Shown in pieces: positions 41,551 to 50,166 of a stretch of DNA of 50,166 nucleotides. The translations under genes and the position numbers were made by a program. This DNA is from Akkermansia muciniphila (GTDB taxonomy: Bacteria; Verrucomicrobiota; Verrucomicrobiia; Limisphaerales; BJHT01), in NCBI GenBank assembly GCA_945861535.1, contig CAMAUZ010000060.1, positions 1 through 50,166 of the forward strand, in the 5' to 3' direction. A model generated the notes under the pieces. It was not told the origin of the DNA, made no database searches, and saw only the letters and a list, made by a program, of their open reading frames with translations. How positions within the stretch are numbered: the first letter of the stretch is position 1; each line of letters starts with the position of its first letter.

Positions 41551-41664
41551 AAACCACTAACCTGCACTAACCGGCACTTATAAAACCAAGCCAGCCCGCA
41601 CCCAACTCGGAGAGGTATATATGGTCAGCAATTTATTAGTGCCAGTTAGTGCCGGTTAGTGGTT
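41551..41664. repeat. Inverted arrays of 10-mers (AGTGCCRGTT)
   Basis: AAACCACTAACCTGCACTAA (41551) and its counterpart TTAGTGCCGGTTAGTGGTTT (41645-41664) are arms built from repeats of AGTGCCRGTT or its complement. About 49 AT-richer bases lie between the arms. It is in the 1.2-kb gap 41421-42617, which contains no gene. Confidence 0.75.
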
Positions 41665-41913
41665 TCAACTGAATCACGGTGCAGAAACCGTTGGCTCAAA
41701 AATCAGCCCGTTCGAAGCGGTTGGAACTTAGAAACCACAAAGAGACACAGTCGTAAATTACCCACAGAAATAGGATGAACACAGCGCGGAAGAGCCGGAA
41801 CCAAAGCGGGGCGCGACCGTCCCAGTCGCAGCGCTTGAATAGGGAAGGAAACGGCGAAATACTCTGACGACCTCAGCACTGCGTGCCCGCTGTGCGCTGG
41901 CACACCTGGTTCC

Positions 41914-42190
41914 CGTCCCGGAGGGACACCGGAGGAGATTAGCCGGGGGCAAGTCCGCCCCCAGCGGACGCCGCCCCCGGAAACGGGGCCGCGTGACTCC
42001 GTGCCCCAACGGGGCATCGAAGAAAATGACCCAAGACGACGAGGGGTAACGGGAATGCTGTGGGGAGGACGCCACCAAAAACTTCTTCGATGCCCCGCTG
42101 GGGCATGGCCCGTTCGGTGGCGCAACCGGGGGCCGCGTCCGCTGGGGCGGACTTGCCCCCGGCTAATTTCCTGCGGCGTCCCTCCGGGAC
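41914..42190. repeat. 277-bp inverted repeat in the 1.2-kb gap
   Basis: The left half starts CGTCCCGGAGGGACACCGG, goes through GATTAGCCGGGGGCAAGTC and ends CCCCAACGGGGCATCGAAG. The right half runs back through CTTCGATGCCCCGCTGGGG, GACTTGCCCCCGGCTAAT and CGTCCCTCCGGGACG. The spacer in the middle (about 60 bases) has no ORF. The short word GCCCCAACGGGGC also recalls the repeat at 46313-46490. Confidence 0.9.
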
Positions 42191-42519
42191 GAAGAGCCAA
42201 GCGTTGCCGACAATTCTTTGGCCGTCGCCCGGTGCGAGGCCGGCGGCAAACTTTCGCGGCAAACAAGGATTCTGCGGAGCAGTAGTATCGAGACTCTACT
42301 TCCCTGGCAGCTCTCTGTGCCCATCGTATCTCTGCTGTAACTCGCGACCACTGTCGAGATAGGGAAAGCACAGCATCGAGTGACCAAGCCGTTTTCCGAT
42401 CGGTGTGACTGCGATCCCTAGCTGAGTCCGACCTAAACCCCGGATACACACGGGTCAGCGAGGCCAGCCGGCGACTACGGTGCGGTTACACAGTAACTGA
42501 AGTGAGCGGTTCCTATCTT

Positions 42520-42550
42520 CATCCGTGTTAATCCGTGTCCATCCGTGGTT
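42520..42550 (+). repeat. 31-bp CATCCGTG-type repeat, copy 3
   Basis: Three CATCCGTG/AATCCGTG words end in GGTT, 67 bases before the ThuA-like start. It has the same orientation relative to the downstream gene as the copy before rsmE. Confidence 0.85.
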
Positions 42551-42617
42551 GCTCCACTCCCCGCCCGGCCCAAATCGGGCATTGCCTCGCTCCTCCCATT
42601 CCCTATCCTCCGCGCCT

Positions 42618-43658
42618 ATGAACCACCGCCTTTTCATCGCCTTGATCCTTCTCTCCGCCGTGACCTTGTGTGTCGCGCAGGACAAACCGCAGCCTGCCGT
42701 TGCCAAGCCTGCGGCGGGCGTCGCCGCGGACCCGTGGGTGGTGTATCCCGGCGGCGACGGTCCGGGGAAGGGGAAGCACATCGTCTTCATCGCGGCCGAG
42801 GAGTCGTATCGGTCAGAAGAGTCGATGCCGATGATGGCCCGGATCCTTGCCCGCCAGGGCTTCAAATGCACCGTCCTCTTCGCCATCGACCCGGCGGATG
42901 GCACGATCAATCCGCAGATCAAAGACAACATCCCTGGCCTGGAAGCCCTCGAGTCCGCCGACTTGTTGGTGGCGTTTCTCCGCTGGCGGGAACTGCCCGA
43001 CGACCAGATGAAACGCATCATCGACTACAGCGAATCCGGCCGGCCGATCATCGGCATCCGCAATGCCACCCATCCCTTCCGCTATGTCAAACGGCCCGGC
43101 AGTCCCTACGCACGGTATGATTCCGGCAGCAAGGACCCGCGCGGAGGCTGGGGGCGTCTCGTCCTCGGTGAGACGTGGGTTTCGCACTACGGCAAGAACC
43201 TCGTCGAAAGCACCCGCTGCGACGTCGTGACCGCGGCCGCGCAGCATCCCATCTTTCGCGGCGTGCGACCGAGCTTCTGGCTCGCGGACGATGTCTATGG
43301 CATCAGCGAATCCTTGTCGGGTGACAGCACGCCGGTGCTGCTGGGACAACCACTCGTCGGCTGGTCGGCCGACGCCAAAGCGCATCCCGACAAGAAACCC
43401 CTGCCCATCGCGTGGACGAAGACTTACACCGGCAAATCCGGCCAACCGGCCCGCATCTTCACCACCACCATGGGTCACGGCGACGCCTTCCAGAGCGCAG
43501 ACTTCCGCCGCATGCTGGCCAACGCGAGCTATTGGTGCATGGGTTTGGAAGCCCGGATCGATCCGAAGTCCGACCTGGCCATCATCGGCACCTACGCCCC
43601 CGGCCCCGTGGGGGCGAAGGGACTCAAGGCCGGTGTAAGACCAGCAACTCTCAAGTGA
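42618..43658 (+). CDS. Secreted ThuA-like (glutamine-amidotransferase-fold) protein
   Basis: The product is 346 residues. A signal peptide (1-20, ending CVAQD) is followed by a Pro/Ala linker. The Rossmann-like ThuA core starts KHIVFIAAEESYRSEESMPM and includes LESADLLVAFLRWRELP, GRPIIGIRNATHPF and TTTMGHGDAF. ThuA-like proteins are common as secreted partners of sugar-acting enzymes in Planctomycetes and Verrucomicrobia. Catalytic activity is not established. I chose the ATG at 42618 because it begins the signal peptide. It is a single gene between repeats. Confidence 0.85.
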   Translation: MNHRLFIALILLSAVTLCVAQDKPQPAVAKPAAGVAADPWVVYPGGDGPGKGKHIVFIAAEESYRSEESMPMMARILARQGFKCTVLFAIDPADGTINPQIKDNIPGLEALESADLLVAFLRWRELPDDQMKRIIDYSESGRPIIGIRNATHPFRYVKRPGSPYARYDSGSKDPRGGWGRLVLGETWVSHYGKNLVESTRCDVVTAAAQHPIFRGVRPSFWLADDVYGISESLSGDSTPVLLGQPLVGWSADAKAHPDKKPLPIAWTKTYTGKSGQPARIFTTTMGHGDAFQSADFRRMLANASYWCMGLEARIDPKSDLAIIGTYAPGPVGAKGLKAGVRPATLK

Positions 43659-43893
43659 CAATACCAATTCTATCAGCTTGTCCGCAGCTTAGAGCGGGTT
43701 TTAAAGGGGTGGCGCGGCCGACCCGCCCGCCCCGGTCGGCGACTCGCCGACCGGAACTGCGAAGCGCAAATTTACGAAGAGGCCGTCTTTATTGGCTCGA
43801 ACCGTTTCTCCAGTTCCGTCGGGCGGGTCGCCTATGCTACCCGGAGACGACTTTCCAAACACGCTCTTAGTGCCGGTGTGAAAACTCCGGTTT

Positions 43894-43957
43894 GACGTTC
43901 CGCGTTTACGCGGTTCATGCGGTGTGCAACCAGCGGGCCGCGTAAACGCGGAACTCC
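43894..43957. repeat. GTTCCGCGTTTACGCGG palindrome
   Basis: GACGTTCCGCGTTTACGCGG (43894) pairs with CCGCGTAAACGCGGAACTCC (43938). It is preceded by GGTGTGAAAACTCC. The remaining 43659-44000 gap includes CCGGTCGGCGACTCGCCGACCGG and no gene. Confidence 0.8.
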
Positions 43958-44000
43958 CAACGTAGTCCCTCGCGGCTCAAGGGATTTTTCAAACCGGCTC

Positions 44001-44420
44001 TCACCAGTATTTCGCCTTCTCGGGAATCACCCAGCGCACTCCGCCCCGCGGGTCCGCCACATCTCCGGTGCGGCGCGGGATCACATGAAAGTGAAACTGC
44101 GGCATGGTCTGGCCGGCGGCGGGGCCGTCGTTCACTCCCAGATTGAAACCGTCTGGTTTCGGCGAGGTCACCCTCGCCGCACGTTGTTGCGCCCACTCGA
44201 CCTACTCCAGCAATCGCACCCGCTCAGGCACGCTCAATTCGCCGAACCGGCTCGCGGCCCGACGCGGAACGATCAGCACATGACCCGGCGTTACGGGGAA
44301 TTTATCCGCAATCACTGCGAACCATTCATCCACCGCCAGCACCCGCTCCGGCTCGATGACCCCAAACACCGGCAGAACCACTGGTTTGCGCGTTGAATCA
44401 TGCGTTTCAGGCAATGGCAT
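44001..44420 (-). pseudogene. HIT-family hydrolase with an internal amber codon
   Basis: One frame of 139 codons runs from ATG at 44420 to TGA at 44001, interrupted by a single TAG at 44204-44202 (codon 73). Before it, FAVIADKFPVTPGHVLIVPR is the HIT N-terminal strand block. After it, PDGFNLGVNDGPAAGQTMPQ, FHFHVIPRR, GGVRWVIPEKAKYW complete the domain. The first His of the triad is Gln (QFHFH). HIT proteins hydrolyse nucleotide conjugates. Read as a gene it is a nonsense mutant; the second half could still be made from an internal start. It lies 19 bases after the HNH gene on the same strand. Confidence 0.85.
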
Positions 44421-44439
44421 AAGTCGATTTCAGAGGGTC

Positions 44440-45387
44440 TCAGTAAGTCACCGTCAGATGTTCCTCGCGCCAGCGCAGCCCGCCGATGTCGGGATAAAAA
44501 TTCTCCTCGCTGGGAGGAATCACGGCCCGCCCCTCCAGCGCCACCAACTCGCGCTGCCCCTCGATGCGGTCATCAAGCCGTTTCTGGTTCACCCGCCACA
44601 CCCCGGCTCGCCGCTGCCGGTCGGGACAGGGCGCGATCAGATGGCGGTCCATGGCCCAGTGATGATTCGGGCACAGCGCCACGCCGTTCGTCGGCTTGTC
44701 ATTTCGGCTCATGCCAAACGGAATCAAATGCGCCGCCTCGACCAGCGACATCGCCTGCTCCAGCAAAACCCGGATGCCGCACGCTGCGCAGCGATAATCA
44801 TAGACCTCCAGAATCGTCCGGCGGAATGCCGCGTCCCGCTTTGCCTCGGGAGGCTCCTCGCGCAATGCCTCCGCCACCGGCACCTGGCACGTCGTCGCGA
44901 CCAACGCGGCGAGTTGCTCCCGCCGTTCGGGAAAATACCGCGCGATCAGCGCCTCGCGCACCTGATGCCGCGCCAGAGGATCACTCAGGAGCGCCCACAA
45001 CCCGACATCGAAATGCCCCGCCACCCGGTCCTTCCGCAACTGCCCGACGCCCGGCGCCCCCGCGGCGAACCCCTCGCGATACAGCGGCCCGCCACCGCCG
45101 GCGGGCATTACCTGCCAGAACTTGTCACCGCCGAGAAAATAAAACGGGATTTCAATGCTTGGCTGGTCATTGGCCTCGCGCACCACGGCAAAATACCGCT
45201 TGAACGTCGCCACCAGCTCCTCGCTCAACGGAATCTCATTCGCCACGATCAGACTGCGGTCCAGCAAATCGAGAATGCTCAACAACAACACCGGCTTGTG
45301 CGGACGCTCATGCCCGTCGCGCTTCTCCCGCCGGAGATTGTACAGCCGCTCCAGCCAATGCGCCCAAATGTCATCGCCCACGGCCAT
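44440..45387 (-). CDS. HNH restriction-type endonuclease
   Basis: The product is 315 residues. The N-terminal part, with KPVLLLSILDLLDRSLIVAN and IEIPFYFLGGDKFW, is a helical domain of the family of McrA/YeeB-like putative restriction enzymes. The C-terminal HNH core has CAACGIRVL, the His of SLVEAAHLIPFG, and the Asn/His of NDKPTNGVALCPNHHWAMD. These enzymes usually cut modified or foreign DNA in defence islands. The context is consistent: an hsdR remnant and a DUF559 endonuclease fragment lie next to it. The 45388-45482 gap holds nothing. Confidence 0.85.
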   Translation of the reverse strand: MAVGDDIWAHWLERLYNLRREKRDGHERPHKPVLLLSILDLLDRSLIVANEIPLSEELVATFKRYFAVVREANDQPSIEIPFYFLGGDKFWQVMPAGGGGPLYREGFAAGAPGVGQLRKDRVAGHFDVGLWALLSDPLARHQVREALIARYFPERREQLAALVATTCQVPVAEALREEPPEAKRDAAFRRTILEVYDYRCAACGIRVLLEQAMSLVEAAHLIPFGMSRNDKPTNGVALCPNHHWAMDRHLIAPCPDRQRRAGVWRVNQKRLDDRIEGQRELVALEGRAVIPPSEENFYPDIGGLRWREEHLTVTY

Positions 45388-45482
45388 GCGTCATCTTTGG
45401 CGAAATGTCCGCTGCTTCGCCATCGGATTCACGCGGGACAAGCTTTCCATTCGGAGTTGGTCGCCCACGCAGCCCCACGCGC

Positions 45483-45803
45483 TCAGCCGCGCACCGCATG
45501 CACCACCCGCTCGACGCACCGTGGGAGGTCTTCGCGCAGCTCATAGACCCAAAAGCGGCAGACCTGCCAGCCGAGGCTCTTGAGTTGCAGGTCGCGCCAA
45601 TAGTCGTCGTCCTTGCGGCCACCACCAGCGGTCCGGTGAACCGACTCACCGTCCACTTCCACATCCATCTTCCGGGGACTCAGGATGGCCAGGTCAAGGA
45701 AGCGGCCTGCAATGGGATATTGCGGGACCACCGTGAGGCCCGCCTGTTGCAGCGCCTCGGCCAGAATTTTTTCCCACGGGGATTGATACAGTTCCGTTCG
45801 CAC
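45483..45803 (-). CDS. DUF559-type endonuclease domain fragment
   Basis: 106 residues from a GTG at 45803 contain the DUF559 (Vsr-like PD-(D/E)XK) core. YQSPWEKILAEAL carries the early Glu, AGRFLDLAIL the Asp, KMDVEVDGE the E-x-D/E-type pair, and LQLKSLGWQVCRFWVYELRE the final strand and helix. The frame continues upstream without a start to a TAG at 45914-45912. That stretch also looks coding (AAHPRFAWLRVPFIEKLARR), so this is probably the C-terminal end of a longer protein, for example a helicase fused to DUF559. It is likely a remnant of the island. Confidence 0.6.
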   Translation of the reverse strand: MRTELYQSPWEKILAEALQQAGLTVVPQYPIAGRFLDLAILSPRKMDVEVDGESVHRTAGGGRKDDDYWRDLQLKSLGWQVCRFWVYELREDLPRCVERVVHAVRG

Positions 45804-45940
45804 GGCCCGCCGGGCACCCGCATCCGGCAGGGTTCGTCGCGCCAGCTTTTCGATGAACGGGACGCGGAGCCAAGCGAAGCGCGGGTGGGCGGCGAATAAC
45901 CCGGACAGGCACTAATAGCCCGTGACCAAGGCTTCGCCAC

Positions 45941-46312
45941 TCACACCCATTCCGCACACAACAACTCCGCTTGCGCGAGCACGGTCTTCACCGCCTCCTC
46001 CTGCAAGTCCGGCGGGTAGCCGTGCTTGTTCAGGATGCGTTTCACCATGACTTTGATTTTGGCACGGGCGCTTTCGCGGAGGGTCCAGTCGATGGTCACG
46101 CTCTTTTTCACTTGGGTGATCAATTCAGCCGCGATGAGCTTGAGTTTGTCGTCGCCCATCGCCTGCACGGCGCTGTCGTTGGAGGCTAGGGCGTCGTAGA
46201 AAGCGACTTCATCATCCGTGAGGCCGAGGTCCTCACCGCGCTTGGTGGCGGCGTCGAGGTCCTTGGCGAGTTTGATCAGCTCTTCGATGACCTGCATCGT
46301 GCTGATGGCGCG
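45941..46312 (-). pseudogene. hsdR: hsdR 3' fragment (type I restriction subunit R, C-terminal end)
   Basis: From [18 protein letters not shown] to the stop after AELLCAEWV this is the C-terminal end of HsdR (also [20 protein letters not shown] and [20 protein letters not shown]). In HsdR it should follow the segment ending NRAIETAQVIEEL, and about 55-65 codons before it are missing, replaced by the repeat at 46313-46490. The frame is shifted relative to the middle fragment, so the intact protein cannot be made. Confidence 0.9.
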
Positions 46313-46490
46313 CCAAGCCCCAAAGGGGCGAAACATACCAGCCCAGGGCAACGCCCTGGGATCGATTGTCAAAAACATTCAAAGCCCTGAAGGGGCGAGA
46401 CAACGGTTGTGCCGCCCCTTCAGGGCTTGATCCAATCGGGTCGTAATCCCAGGGCGATGCCCTGGGCTGGCATGTGCCGCGCCGTTGGCG
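46313..46490. repeat. Palindromic repeat inserted in hsdR
   Basis: The outer arms CCAGCCCAGGGCAACGCCCT (46340) and CCCAGGGCGATGCCCTGGGC (46448) are near complements. The inner hairpin AAGCCCTGAAGGGGCGAGAC/GCCGCCCCTTCAGGGCTT lies between. Similar CCCTGAAGGGGC-type repeats recur in Verrucomicrobia as I recall. Here it sits inside the hsdR frame. Confidence 0.9.
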
Positions 46491-46705
46491 CTCAAATCCG
46501 GCGGCGGTGAAGACGTCGATCACCTGGCCTTCGGTGGTGATGGCCTTGCTCACAAGCTGGCGGATGGCGGCGTCGATCTGCTCGGGCGTCTTCCGGTTGG
46601 TGCTGCTCTGCTTGTTCAGCGCGGCTTGCAGGGCTTGGAAAAAACTAACGTCATCGCGGATCGCCGTCGCTTCATCGCTCGCGGCGCATAGGGCAAAGGC
46701 GCGGG
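46491..46705 (-). pseudogene. hsdR: hsdR middle fragment
   Basis: On the minus strand RAFALCAASDEATAIRDDVS, FFQALQAALNK and RKTPEQIDAAIRQLVSKAIT, TEGQVIDVFTAAG match the HsdR segment that normally follows the helicase part (…TELS-RAFAL…RDEVxFFQA…VVDIFAAAG). The fragment begins at the border of the LysR unit (46706) and ends at the palindromic repeat. Confidence 0.88.
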
Positions 46706-46727
46706 GTTGCAGTGAGCGTTGTGTGGC

Positions 46728-47621
46728 TCAGACAAAACGAGCGGCGGATTCTTTGATCTCTTGCACCAGAGCGTGAGTGCTGGCGGGCACTTTGCCGCGT
46801 TGCCAGAGCACGATGAAATCCCACTTCGCACGCGGGTCTGAGATCGGCACGAACACGATGCCAGGATGCTGGAACTCCTGAAAATACGCGGGCAGCAGCG
46901 TCACGGCATTCTCCGATGCGACGAGCGAGAGCACGTTGGTGATGCCATCAACGATGACGGCGAAGCGCGGCTTGAAGCCTGCGGTTTTGCATAGCGCCGA
47001 CATCCATTGATTGCGCCCAGGCATCTGCTCTTCGTCGATGCCGATGAAGCTGCGGCCCCTTAGCTCCTTGAGTGCAATATTCTTTTGCGCCGCCAGATTG
47101 TCGCCGTCCGCGACAGCGACGCACACGCCGAGCGAGCCGAGCTTGGCGCTGTAAAACTCACGCGCAGCAAGCGCGCCTTCTTGGCCAATGAGCGCGACAT
47201 CCAGCTCGCCAGCGCGCAGCCTGTCGATCTGCTCGCGTGGCGAGAGGTCGTGCAGTTTGAGTTTCACTTCGGGATGAGATTTGCGCAGTCGTGCGAGCGC
47301 GGGCGTGAGCACGGATTGCGCGGTGGAGATGAGATAGCCCACGCGCAGCTCCGCGCGCTCGCCGCGTGCCTGACGGCGCAGTTCGGCCATTGAGGCTTCG
47401 TAATCCGCGACCAGAGGGCGCATGGATTTCACGAGCGCGTGACCGAGACTGGTAGGCTTCACGCCGCTGGTCTCGCGCTCCAGCAGTTTGCCGCCGATCT
47501 CGTTTTCCAAAGACTGCATCTGCCGGCTGAGGGCTGGCTGGCTGATGCGCAGCCGCACAGCGGCGCGGTTGACGCTGCCTTCATCGATCACGGTGAGCAG
47601 GGCGCGGATGCGGTCAATCAT
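46728..47621 (-). CDS. LysR-family transcriptional regulator
   Basis: The product is 297 residues from the ATG at 47621 (MIDRIRALLTVIDEG); a start 9 codons earlier (47648) is possible. The winged helix-turn-helix is GSVNRAAVRLRISQPALSRQ then MQSLENEIGGKLLERE. The C-terminal effector domain starts ELRVGYLISTAQSVLTPALA. It lies divergently from the three-gene operon with 86 bases between start codons, the usual layout for a LysR that controls its neighbour. The intergenic region probably holds the operator. It is the only regulator in the unit. Confidence 0.92.
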   Translation of the reverse strand: MIDRIRALLTVIDEGSVNRAAVRLRISQPALSRQMQSLENEIGGKLLERETSGVKPTSLGHALVKSMRPLVADYEASMAELRRQARGERAELRVGYLISTAQSVLTPALARLRKSHPEVKLKLHDLSPREQIDRLRAGELDVALIGQEGALAAREFYSAKLGSLGVCVAVADGDNLAAQKNIALKELRGRSFIGIDEEQMPGRNQWMSALCKTAGFKPRFAVIVDGITNVLSLVASENAVTLLPAYFQEFQHPGIVFVPISDPRAKWDFIVLWQRGKVPASTHALVQEIKESAARFV

Positions 47622-47707
47622 GACGCCGAGGGTATGTGCATCCGGCATAGCCGCAACGTCGAACCGGCATTACCCGCCGGGCATCTCATCGCGCAGGATG
47701 GCAGCCT

Positions 47708-48151
47708 ATGAACGCACCGAACCTCACCCAACGTCCGCCCCGCAGCCCGCGCGTCCGCCTCGGCGGCTACACCATCCTGCCACGTCTGCTCGACAAAGCG
47801 CGCGCCGTCATCGCAGGCACCGCCGGCGAATACAAATACAACAACCCAAACGACGGCCACTTCTTCCGCTTCACCGGCATCACTCCGGACGCGCTGCTGG
47901 CGCAGGTGAAAACGGGTGCCGGAGACTGGGACATGCTGCTCTGGGTGAATGAGCAAGCCCCGCTCAAACGCACGACACTGGAAATCGAGCAGTGGTCCGA
48001 TTGGACGGAAACCGTTGCCTTCAACGACATCGAGATGCGCGAGTGGTTCACCGATCAGATCAAGCGCCTCAATCCGGCGCGCGAAGATCTGCGCGGCACC
48101 TTCGATTACCTCGATCTCGACGACTACGTCAGCTTTGGCGGCATCGCCTGA
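47708..48151 (+). CDS. DUF5069 protein
   Basis: The product is 147 residues. The N-terminal half has NLTQRPPRSPRVRLGGYTIL, PRLLDKARA and the GEYKYNNPNDGHFFRFTGI block. The C-terminal half ends LRGTFDYLDLDDYVSFGGIA. These are the conserved parts of DUF5069, a family of unknown function. It is soluble. It is the first gene of the operon divergent from lysR, with 26 bases to the next. Confidence 0.85.
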   Translation: MNAPNLTQRPPRSPRVRLGGYTILPRLLDKARAVIAGTAGEYKYNNPNDGHFFRFTGITPDALLAQVKTGAGDWDMLLWVNEQAPLKRTTLEIEQWSDWTETVAFNDIEMREWFTDQIKRLNPAREDLRGTFDYLDLDDYVSFGGIA

Positions 48152-48177
48152 AATCCGGCCTTCACTCCATCACGATT

Positions 48178-48783
48178 ATGGCCGACCGCTTCATGCACAC
48201 TGTTCTCACGCCCGCCGTGCTTGCGGCAGAGCGTCATTATTACGGGCGCACTTACCCGGCGCTCGACGCCGTGCCGGAGCGCGATGCTTTCACCGCCGGT
48301 GAGGCGGAGTTCATCGCGCAGCGTGACTCATTTTACATGGCGACCATCACCGAAAATGGCTGGCCTTACCTCCAGCATCGCGGCGGCGCGCAGGGCTTCC
48401 TTCGCGTCACCGGGCCGAACGAACTCATGTTCGCCGATCACGGTGGCAACCGGCAGATGATCAGCGTCGGCAGCCTCGCAGTGAATGACCGGGTGAACCT
48501 CTTCCTCATGGATTACCCGGCGCGCGAGCGATTGAAAATTCTCGGTCACGCCAAAGTGCTGGACGCCCGCGAGCATCCCGATCTCGTCGCGAAGATCGCA
48601 CCTCCCGGCGGCCATGCCGCAAAGGTCGAGCGCATCTTTGTCATCGATGTTCTGTCCTACGACTGGAACTGCCCCAAGTTCATTACCCCGCGCTTCACCG
48701 CCGCCGAAGTCGAAGCCGCCGTCGCCCCGCTCAAGACGCGCATTGCCGAACTCGAATCCCAACTCAAACTCCGCACATCATGA
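48178..48783 (+). CDS. Pyridoxamine-5'-phosphate-oxidase-like flavin protein
   Basis: The product is 201 residues from the ATG at 48178. It has the split-barrel core with [20 protein letters not shown] and [20 protein letters not shown], and [20 protein letters not shown], which form the FMN-binding and dimer surfaces of the family. The C-terminal tail is helical ([19 protein letters not shown]). These proteins bind FMN or F420 and reduce small molecules or quinones. The substrate is unknown. It overlaps the DUF1348 gene by 4 bases. Confidence 0.9.
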   Translation: MADRFMHTVLTPAVLAAERHYYGRTYPALDAVPERDAFTAGEAEFIAQRDSFYMATITENGWPYLQHRGGAQGFLRVTGPNELMFADHGGNRQMISVGSLAVNDRVNLFLMDYPARERLKILGHAKVLDAREHPDLVAKIAPPGGHAAKVERIFVIDVLSYDWNCPKFITPRFTAAEVEAAVAPLKTRIAELESQLKLRTS

Positions 48784-49202
48784 ACCCCCGCCCACCGCTT
48801 CCGCCCTTCACCGAAGAAACCGCCAGGCAAAAAGTCCAGATGGCCGAGGACGCCTGGAACAGCCGCGACCCCGAGCGCGTCTCGCTCGCCTACACGCCCG
48901 ACACGGAGTGGCGCAACCGCGATACCTTCCTCAACGGCCGCGCCGAAGTCGTGGAGTTCCTCAAGCGCAAGTGGGCGAAGGAGCACGACTATCGTTTGAA
49001 AAAGACGCTCTGGGCTTTCACCGGCAACCGCATCGCCGTGCGCTTCGAATACGAGTGGCACGACGATGCCGGCCAATGGTGGCGCAGCCACGGCAACGAG
49101 AACTGGGAGTTTGACGAGCACGGCTACATGGCGAAGCGCTACGCCAGCATCAACGACCAACCGATCACCGAGGCGGACAGGAAATTTCGCTGGGAACGGT
49201 GA
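48780..49202 (+). CDS. DUF1348 (NTF2-like) protein
   Basis: The product is 140 residues. Clear DUF1348 matches are [47 protein letters not shown] and [27 protein letters not shown]. The family has an NTF2-like cone fold and unknown ligand. It is translated by ATGA coupling from the flavin protein, so both are probably made in equal amounts. It is the last gene of the unit; after it, 49203-49286 is non-coding. Confidence 0.92.
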   Translation: MNPRPPLPPFTEETARQKVQMAEDAWNSRDPERVSLAYTPDTEWRNRDTFLNGRAEVVEFLKRKWAKEHDYRLKKTLWAFTGNRIAVRFEYEWHDDAGQWWRSHGNENWEFDEHGYMAKRYASINDQPITEADRKFRWER

Positions 49203-49286
49203 AGCCGGAACCCGCCGCCCCCTGCCGAAGCACGCCACCACTTCACCACCACCCCCGTCTATCGCGAGGGACGGGGGCGCTCATCA

Positions 49287-50166
<880 letters not shown>

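Larger units (their letters stand above)
46706..49286. mobile_element. 2.6-kb gene unit inserted in hsdR
   Basis: It carries lysR (minus) and three plus-strand genes (DUF5069, PNPOx-like, DUF1348) and splits hsdR. Imperfect 11-base sequences lie on its borders: AAAGGCGCGGG (46695-46705) and AAAGACCCGGG (49287-49297), 9 of 11 matching, both lying in the TELSRAF region of hsdR, which suggests a target-site duplication. No transposase, integrase or clear terminal inverted repeats are inside. The mechanism is unknown. Confidence 0.6.

Overview
The window is high-GC bacterial chromosome and reads best as a member of Verrucomicrobiota, probably near the Pedosphaera/Limisphaerales lineage. This is an inference from three things: secreted Ig-like, kelch and sialate-esterase proteins typical of the Planctomycetes-Verrucomicrobia group, an exosortase-type CAAX protease relative, and intergenic DNA packed with palindromic repeats. 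No rRNA, tRNA, CRISPR array or phage genes were seen.

Left part (1-6,900): a truncated secreted Ig-like protein, a kelch/NanM-like mutarotase-type protein, a secreted alpha/beta-hydrolase, a cysteine-rich secreted protein with two Gly-Ser-Lys tracts and a perfect terminator, and an organic-anion MFS transporter. Together with a sialate O-acetylesterase (38.7 kb), a BadF-type sugar-kinase relative (40.4 kb) and a ThuA-like protein (42.6 kb), these suggest a polysaccharide or amino-sugar lifestyle.

Core part (7,200-36,400): housekeeping genes grpE-dnaJ, rsmE, ychF, obg, rpmA-rplU, proC with an AI-2E-family permease, a dihydrouridine synthase, a PaaK-like ligase with a DMT-like membrane protein, an ExeA/GspB-like pair, a CAAX protease relative, a Tat-exported protein, rarA, 5-FTHF cyclo-ligase, rny, a coiled-coil membrane protein with a lipoprotein, a double solute-binding protein, an HNH endonuclease with a small partner, an FmdB-type protein and ubiE. 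Between dnaJ and rsmE lies a two-ORF insert flanked by inverted copies of a 31-bp repeat. It contains GTTAGGC/GCCTAAC boxes that look like integron recombination sites.

Right part (44,000-50,166): a decayed defence island. It has a HIT-family gene broken by one amber codon, an HNH restriction-type endonuclease, a DUF559 endonuclease fragment and an hsdR gene in three pieces. One hsdR break is a 2.6-kb unit (LysR, DUF5069, flavin/PNPOx-like, DUF1348) bordered by an imperfect 11-bp duplication. The other is a palindromic repeat that replaced roughly 55-65 codons.

Nearly every intergenic gap holds one of about ten repeat families (inverted repeats of 60-360 bp). Several supply the stop codon of the neighbouring gene, and at least one sits inside a coding frame.
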